A stretch of DNA of 64,000 bases, taken from the NCBI GenBank assembly GCA_000149225.2, contig CM000691.1, positions 1,178,001 to 1,242,000 of the forward strand. Direction: 5' to 3'. The DNA comes from Lachancea kluyveri NRRL Y-12651 (Eukaryota > Ascomycota > Saccharomycetes > Saccharomycetales > Saccharomycetaceae). Below are positions 58,459-64,000 of the stretch, piece by piece (positions within the stretch are counted from its first letter, which is position 1; the number at the start of each line of letters is the position of its first letter). A program made the position numbers and the translations under genes. The notes under the pieces were generated by a model. It was not told where the DNA came from. It ran no database searches and saw nothing but the letters and a program-made list of their open reading frames with translations.

Positions 58459-58761
58459 AAGTCACATCCTAGAGCCCTCAAAAAACTGAAAAAGCCCTAT
58501 ATAATTACCCGGATATATACATATATATTTTTGTTTATTGGTGGCGAAAGACAAACAACCTACTAGCGAAGGGTTGTCGAAACTAAGATACCATAGAGGG
58601 GTGTGAGTAGCAGGAAAAACTAAGTAGAAAGAGTAAAGGTTAAGAAAAAACTAATTCTACTTATAAATTCCTACAAATAAGTGGTCAATCGGCTCGAACA
58701 AGGGACACAGTATACCGTATATCACAAAATAAACTTTTGGTTACTCTATTTTTCCCACAAC

Positions 58762-61700
58762 ATGGCTGAACAGAATTCCCCAACTACACCAAGTGTTATT
58801 GGAGAAATTGATGTCACTACAATATCATCCTTTTTGGAGTTAGATGCCTCCAAAGTCAGCACTCTTGATCCTGCTGTGGTCCGGCAATTATCGATCAAGG
58901 CTAACCAATTTGGCCAACTGAAAGCGCAAAATTTAAAATACTCAGTTACATTAGATGAATTAAAATCTTCTTCTGAGAGGAGATCCGAGGCTTTTAAATT
59001 ACAATTAGAAAAAATAAACGAGAACACTGAGTCTTTAAGAAAAGAAAAGGACGCTTTTGAAGATGAAAAGTTCAAACTTATCGACGAAAAGGCCAATGCC
59101 AGCAAAGAAGTAAATTTATTAAAATCTCAATTGACTGAACTAAAGCAACAAAACGAAATATTTAGGTCTAGTAAACAGGACGTTGTTCAACTATTAAATG
59201 AAAAAATTGGTGATCTGGAAGCTTCGCAAGACGAGGCCAAACAACTACTGCAGAATACCAAGACATTGCGCAAACAAGTTTTGGAACTTGAAAATGAGGT
59301 TCAAACTTTTAAATCAAATGATTTGCGTGGTAAAGCCGAGATGCAAAGGTTAACTCAAGAAATGAACTTACTGAAGTCCAATAACCAATGGCTTGAAAAG
59401 GAGTTGGCATCTAAAAGCGAAGAGTTTGGTTCATATAGACAGAGAGTCAATTCAGAATTACAGACTGCGTTAAGCGAGTTGAACAGTATACGGAGCGAAT
59501 TGGAGATAGAACGCTCAAGCTCTCAAACATTGAAATCTAGAGCAAATGACCTCTCTCAGCAGCTTCAAGACAAGATGACAGAACTCAAATCATTAAGGGA
59601 TTCTTCAAGCATTGAAAAACAGGAATTTACCCGCGAAATGACTTTAAAACAAAGACTTATTGATCTCTTAGAAAAGCAGATTGAATCATTTAAGACTGAG
59701 TTAGAGTCTGCGCGTAATAAATCCGTGTCAAATTCGGATCACGTTGATGCAGAGAGAGAAAAAATTATTGAAGAGCTAATTGAAACCAAAAAGAAGCTAG
59801 AAATCTCGGAGTCCAAAGCTGTTAAGCTAGAGGAAACGGTCGATGAGCTGCTATCAACTGATGGTGAAAGAGGTGCTGGTAATACCTCCAAGGTATCTTT
59901 GGATAGCAAGAACTCCATAGTTCCGAAATTGCATGGCGATATAGGATTATTGAAAAAACGTTTAATACAAGAAAGACGCCAAAAGGAACAATTGCAGTAT
60001 CAGGTTGAAGCTTTTGTTTTAGAGCTGGAGCATAAAGTTCCAGTTTTAAATTCATTTAAAGAGCGTACAGAGATGCTGGAAAAGGAATTATCGGATGTGG
60101 CATTAATGCTCGAGGCAACCTCTAAGGATAAGGAGGAGAAAGAGCATGAACTAACTTCTGTAAAGTCGAAGATTGCTGACTATGAAACTCAGATTCACTC
60201 CTTAGTCAGACAGCGCTCGGACCTTGCACATCAAGTCCAGCATTTGTTAATCCAAGTGTCTGTTAGAAATGACTCTAATGGACCTTTGACACCAGAGGAA
60301 ACTAACTTTATAAAAAAAATAATTAATTCAAGTGAAAGTCCCGTAGAGCAAGATGCTCAGCGTATTATTTCTGAAAGGTTGGTTAGGTTTGAATCAATGG
60401 TCGAACTACAGGAAAAAAATATGGAGCTATTGAACTCTATTAGAAACTTGGCCGACAAACTAGAGGCGGAGGAAAAGGAGTCTAAGTCTAAATCTAAAGA
60501 AGTTGAAAGCGAAACCGTAAAAGAGGCCAAGGAGGCTATACTGACTTTACAGGAATACAATAAATCGTTGGAATCCCAACTTGAAATTATCGCAAAGGAA
60601 CGTGATGCATTCAAAATTTTAGCGTCTGACAAAGGTACTTCCAATGGTCCTTCTAATGTAAACTCTTCTGAAAATCGTCACCTAGTCTTAGCAGAAGAAA
60701 AGATTAAAGAGCTGGAAAATCACCTTTCATCTCTCACTGAGGAGTCTGCTAAAAATATTAAGCTATTAAATGAAGAGATTCACTCGTTATATAGAGCTCA
60801 AGCTGATACCTCAGTAAACTTGGAGAAGGAAAGGTCATCTAGAATACTTGCAGAAGATAGATCAAAATTGATATCAAATACTTTAGAGATGACTAAAATG
60901 GAAAATGACGAGTTGCGTAAAAGATTCCACTCTTTGCAAGAAAACATTCTGAAACAGGACAGTAAAACGCAACAGACCATTGAAAGTTTAATTTCCTGTA
61001 AATCTCAATTATCGGCGCTCCAATCTCAATTGAACAATTCACAATCTGAGAGAGATTTGTTACGTTCTATTCAAGAGAATTTAAAAAAAGAAAATGAATC
61101 ACTGTCCGAGGAAAGGAACAACATGAGAATTTTAATCACTCAACTACAGACTCTACAAACTGAGAGAGAATCACTATTAGAAGAAACTCAGAAAAACTTC
61201 CAGGGAAAAACTAATAAGCTGGAGACAGAGCTTTCTGATACTTTAGAGAAGCTCGACGCTAAATCTAAAGAAATCAGCGACTACATATCTACTAAGGACT
61301 CCCAAGAAAAATGGTATCAAGAGAAATTTGATAGGCTGAATGAGGAGTTAAATAACTCTAGAGAAAAACTGTCTTCTAAATTAACTGATATTCAACATTT
61401 AGAACTTAAGGTCGAATCATTGAATAATAAGTTAGAGGAAAGTGAAGCTAGGATTCAAGCATTTAATGCACTAAATTATTCTGAAAGTGTCGAATCACAG
61501 ACAGAGACTTTGCGTCAAGAATTAGAAAAAACAAGAATTAAATTAGCTGATGCATACTCACAAGTGGAACAATACAAGTCAATGGCAGACTCGTCAGAAG
61601 AATCAGCAACTGCAATTAAAGACGCATTAGAACAGTCAAAGGCCGAGTACACTGAAAAAATTGAGACATTGACTAAGGAAAGAGATATGTTTAAGGATCA

Positions 61701-64000
61701 AGTTCCAATTTTGAAAGACCAAATCAGCAACTTAAACAACGAATTAAATCACCAAAAGTCTCAATTCGAATCCCAGATATCTGACTACACCAGAAATTTG
61801 GAAGATTTGAAAGCCAAACAAAGTGAGCTAGACAACATGAAAGCTGAATATGAACAAAAAATCTCCAAAATCCAAGAAGATCTAAATCAGCAAACGTCCT
61901 ACGCAAACACAGCTCAGAAAAACTACGAACAAGAATTACAGAAACATGCAGACGTTTCAAAGAAGATCAGTTTACTCAGGGCAGAGGCTCAGAAGTACAA
62001 ATCTGAAACAGAAACTTTAAGGAATGCTGCTGAAAATGCCAAAAAAGCTTTAGAGCAAAGTGAGCTAAGTTGGGAAAAACAAAGTTCTGATTATGAAGAC
62101 GAACTAAGACTGGCACACCAAAGAATCGAAGATTTAAATGCTCAAAGCAAAATTCTCTATGACCAGATAGATTTTCTATCCAAAGGCAAACCCACCTCTT
62201 CTGAGGATTTGATGCCTATATCTACGGAGACTAGAAATCTTCTGACTTCTTTACGTCGTGAAAAAGATATCTTAGAAACAAAACTAGAGGTATCTACGAG
62301 AGAAGAAAAAGTTCTCCGCCAAAAGTTGAAGTTAATAGAGTCAGACCTTGAGGGATCCAGGATAGAACTAAGTAAATTACAAAGAGCAGCTAGTGGTAAC
62401 TCGGCAACTTTGAAAGACCAAGAGGAAATCATGACACAATTGAACCAGCTAAATTTACTAAGAGAAAGCAACATTACTTTGCGTAACGAAGCACAGAAAA
62501 ATGGTGAACGCAGTAGAGAACTGAAAGCAGAGCTTGACGCACTTTACGGGAAAGTCCAACCACTGGAATCCAAGGTCACTCTTCTCCAAAATTCCGTACG
62601 TGAGAAAGATCTGCAAATTTCTTTAAAGAATGAGGAAGCTGAGCGTTGGAAGCAACGCTCCCAAGATATTCTCCACAAATATGAACGTATAGACCCCGAG
62701 GAACACCAAAAACTAGCTGACAAGGTTTCTGAATTACAGCAAGAAATAAAAAGTAAATCTGATGAGAATGAAGAACTTGATACCCGGTTTAAGAGGTTAA
62801 AGCAACAAGCTCATGAAAAATTGAACGCAGCAAAAACAGCGCAATCGACTTTGACTTCACAGTTGAACGACTTGAAAGCTACCAAGGAAAAGCTTGAAAA
62901 CGATCTGGGCTCTCAAAAAGAAGAAGTTAAAAATTTGGAAAGCAAAATTACTGATATAGAAAAAAATAAGAGCTCCGAAAAGAACGACTTGCAAGAACAG
63001 TTGGAAAACTCTCAGGCAAAATTACTTGAAACCGAAAACAAGCTTGAACAAGTAACTTCTTCTTCAGCTCTTCTAGAAAAAGAACTAAATGAGAGAATAG
63101 AATCCTTGATGAATAAGATCAAATTACTTGAGGAAGATCTTGAAAAAGCCAAGACAGAATCACCAAATGACGGCAGTCAATCTAGTGAACTGGTTGAGAA
63201 TACTTCTAAAATCGTAGAAAATCTCAAAATAGAATTTGAAGAAGAGAAGGCTAAAATGATTTCAGATAAAGAATCCGAGTTAAGAGAACAGTTTGAAGAA
63301 GAGAAAGCTTCAATTCTGGAGGCTAAGGAGCAAGAGTTAAGGGAACAATTGGCAACACAAAAGCTTGACCCTCCTGTAAATATTGATGAGATCAAAAAAA
63401 AGTGGGAAGAAGAATATGAGCAAAAAACTTCACAAAGAATCCGCGAATCCAATGAGCAGTTGAAGAAACGTATCAGACTCCCTACAGAAGAGAAGATTAA
63501 CAAAATAGTTGAAAAGAAAAGGCTAGAACTTGAGGCCGAGTTTGAGGCTAATGTGCAAAAGAAAGCCGAAGAAATTGCAAAGTCGAAATCAGCATCCAAC
63601 AGTAATTCAACTGAAGTGTTGGAGAAGCACAAACAAGACCTTGAAAATCTGAAACAAGAGATGCAGAAGAAGTTTGACGAAGACATTGCTCAAATAAAGA
63701 AGAGAGCCTTTGAAGAAGGTAAGCAGCAAGCTAGCATGAAATCAACTTTTCTAGAAAAAAAGATAGCAAAGTTAGAAACACAGATAAAGGCGCATGACTC
63801 CGCGATACCGATCAATGATAATTCTTCAGCTACACCTGCCGAATCCGGGCCAACTACTCAAGATGTAAAGCAATTGACCCCGATCCTCAATAATCAAGCG
63901 GCAATACTACCAGGAAAACCACTGCCTTTCAATCCAGCTCATTTTGCTTTCGGAATGCCTTTTGGACAGACAACAAGTAATTCCTTCCAAAATCCATTTA
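58762..64000 (+). CDS. MLP1: Nuclear-pore basket coiled-coil protein Mlp1/Tpr (3' end outside window)
   Basis: The frame is open for 1746 codons from ATG 58762 and runs off the window end, so the C-terminus is missing. S. cerevisiae Mlp1 has 1875 residues and Mlp2 1679; since the visible part already exceeds Mlp2, the length suits Mlp1. Nearly all of it is heptad-rich coiled coil, with the family-typical segment ELEHKVPVLNSFKERTEMLEKEL near residue 425. From about residue 1670 the coil stops and a Pro/Phe/Asn-rich stretch begins (GKPLPFNPAHFAFGMPFGQ), the start of the globular tail. Tpr/Mlp proteins form the nuclear basket, retain unspliced mRNA and anchor silent or active genes. The pair MLP1 (YKR095W) and MLP2 (YIL149C) descends from this single ancestral locus. 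Confidence 0.96.
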   Translation, partial: MAEQNSPTTPSVIGEIDVTTISSFLELDASKVSTLDPAVVRQLSIKANQFGQLKAQNLKYSVTLDELKSSSERRSEAFKLQLEKINENTESLRKEKDAFEDEKFKLIDEKANASKEVNLLKSQLTELKQQNEIFRSSKQDVVQLLNEKIGDLEASQDEAKQLLQNTKTLRKQVLELENEVQTFKSNDLRGKAEMQRLTQEMNLLKSNNQWLEKELASKSEEFGSYRQRVNSELQTALSELNSIRSELEIERSSSQTLKSRANDLSQQLQDKMTELKSLRDSSSIEKQEFTREMTLKQRLIDLLEKQIESFKTELESARNKSVSNSDHVDAEREKIIEELIETKKKLEISESKAVKLEETVDELLSTDGERGAGNTSKVSLDSKNSIVPKLHGDIGLLKKRLIQERRQKEQLQYQVEAFVLELEHKVPVLNSFKERTEMLEKELSDVALMLEATSKDKEEKEHELTSVKSKIADYETQIHSLVRQRSDLAHQVQHLLIQVSVRNDSNGPLTPEETNFIKKIINSSESPVEQDAQRIISERLVRFESMVELQEKNMELLNSIRNLADKLEAEEKESKSKSKEVESETVKEAKEAILTLQEYNKSLESQLEIIAKERDAFKILASDKGTSNGPSNVNSSENRHLVLAEEKIKELENHLSSLTEESAKNIKLLNEEIHSLYRAQADTSVNLEKERSSRILAEDRSKLISNTLEMTKMENDELRKRFHSLQENILKQDSKTQQTIESLISCKSQLSALQSQLNNSQSERDLLRSIQENLKKENESLSEERNNMRILITQLQTLQTERESLLEETQKNFQGKTNKLETELSDTLEKLDAKSKEISDYISTKDSQEKWYQEKFDRLNEELNNSREKLSSKLTDIQHLELKVESLNNKLEESEARIQAFNALNYSESVESQTETLRQELEKTRIKLADAYSQVEQYKSMADSSEESATAIKDALEQSKAEYTEKIETLTKERDMFKDQVPILKDQISNLNNELNHQKSQFESQISDYTRNLEDLKAKQSELDNMKAEYEQKISKIQEDLNQQTSYANTAQKNYEQELQKHADVSKKISLLRAEAQKYKSETETLRNAAENAKKALEQSELSWEKQSSDYEDELRLAHQRIEDLNAQSKILYDQIDFLSKGKPTSSEDLMPISTETRNLLTSLRREKDILETKLEVSTREEKVLRQKLKLIESDLEGSRIELSKLQRAASGNSATLKDQEEIMTQLNQLNLLRESNITLRNEAQKNGERSRELKAELDALYGKVQPLESKVTLLQNSVREKDLQISLKNEEAERWKQRSQDILHKYERIDPEEHQKLADKVSELQQEIKSKSDENEELDTRFKRLKQQAHEKLNAAKTAQSTLTSQLNDLKATKEKLENDLGSQKEEVKNLESKITDIEKNKSSEKNDLQEQLENSQAKLLETENKLEQVTSSSALLEKELNERIESLMNKIKLLEEDLEKAKTESPNDGSQSSELVENTSKIVENLKIEFEEEKAKMISDKESELREQFEEEKASILEAKEQELREQLATQKLDPPVNIDEIKKKWEEEYEQKTSQRIRESNEQLKKRIRLPTEEKINKIVEKKRLELEAEFEANVQKKAEEIAKSKSASNSNSTEVLEKHKQDLENLKQEMQKKFDEDIAQIKKRAFEEGKQQASMKSTFLEKKIAKLETQIKAHDSAIPINDNSSATPAESGPTTQDVKQLTPILNNQAAILPGKPLPFNPAHFAFGMPFGQTTSNSFQNPF

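Overview
The window is nuclear DNA from a budding yeast of the family Saccharomycetaceae. Nearly every long open frame can be matched by memory to a Saccharomyces cerevisiae gene: ELA1, PDR16, CSL4, BNI4, the globin YNL234W, SIN4, RTS2, TVP38, BUD21, ATX2, DIA2, TGL4/5, PXL1, WHI5/SRL3, LPX1, SRP40, SSL2, NDC80, PAN6, UGA4, PTR2, ATG32, SLN1, RPL40 and MLP1. The order is not that of S. cerevisiae. Genes that lie there on chromosomes XI-right (YKR088-095), XV (YOR077-084) and IX-left (YIL143-149) are interleaved here in single copy, next to an inverted YNL230-236 block. That is the pattern of a lineage that split before the whole-genome duplication. High protein similarity, about 40% GC and short introns suggest the Zygosaccharomyces/Torulaspora side of that group; the species is inferred, not shown.

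Layout. 0-12.7 kb: ELA1 (cut by the window edge), PDR16 behind a drug-response element, then CSL4, BNI4, a globin and SIN4 on the minus strand. 13.4-26.2 kb: RTS2, TVP38, a polyol-type short-chain dehydrogenase, an unrecognised membrane protein, BUD21, ATX2, DIA2 and a TGL4/TGL5 lipase. 28.6-36 kb: PXL1, the G1/S repressor WHI5/SRL3, the peroxisomal lipase LPX1 and the Ser-rich nucleolar protein SRP40. 36.3-42.4 kb: SSL2, NDC80 and PAN6. 42.4-50.4 kb: a 33-residue a-factor mating pheromone gene, then two permeases (UGA4-like and PTR2) with long regulatory gaps. 52-64 kb: ATG32, SLN1, intron-bearing RPL40, and MLP1 running off the end.

Themes. Most genes are housekeeping and unrelated in pathway, but several promoters carry recognisable motifs: PDRE for PDR16, RRPE plus PAC for CSL4, BUD21 and SRP40, SBF-type sites for BNI4 and WHI5/SRL3, a Rap1-type box for RPL40, and GATA sites for UGA4. 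The most notable items are the a-factor precursor (mature core WIIEGLAWNPQC, CaaX CVII) and a globin whose C-terminus is a basic stretch ending in the CaaX box CVIM. I found no convincing tRNA, centromere, CRISPR array or transposon. Several starts are moved inward to the first ATG because the longest open frames begin at TTG or GTG.
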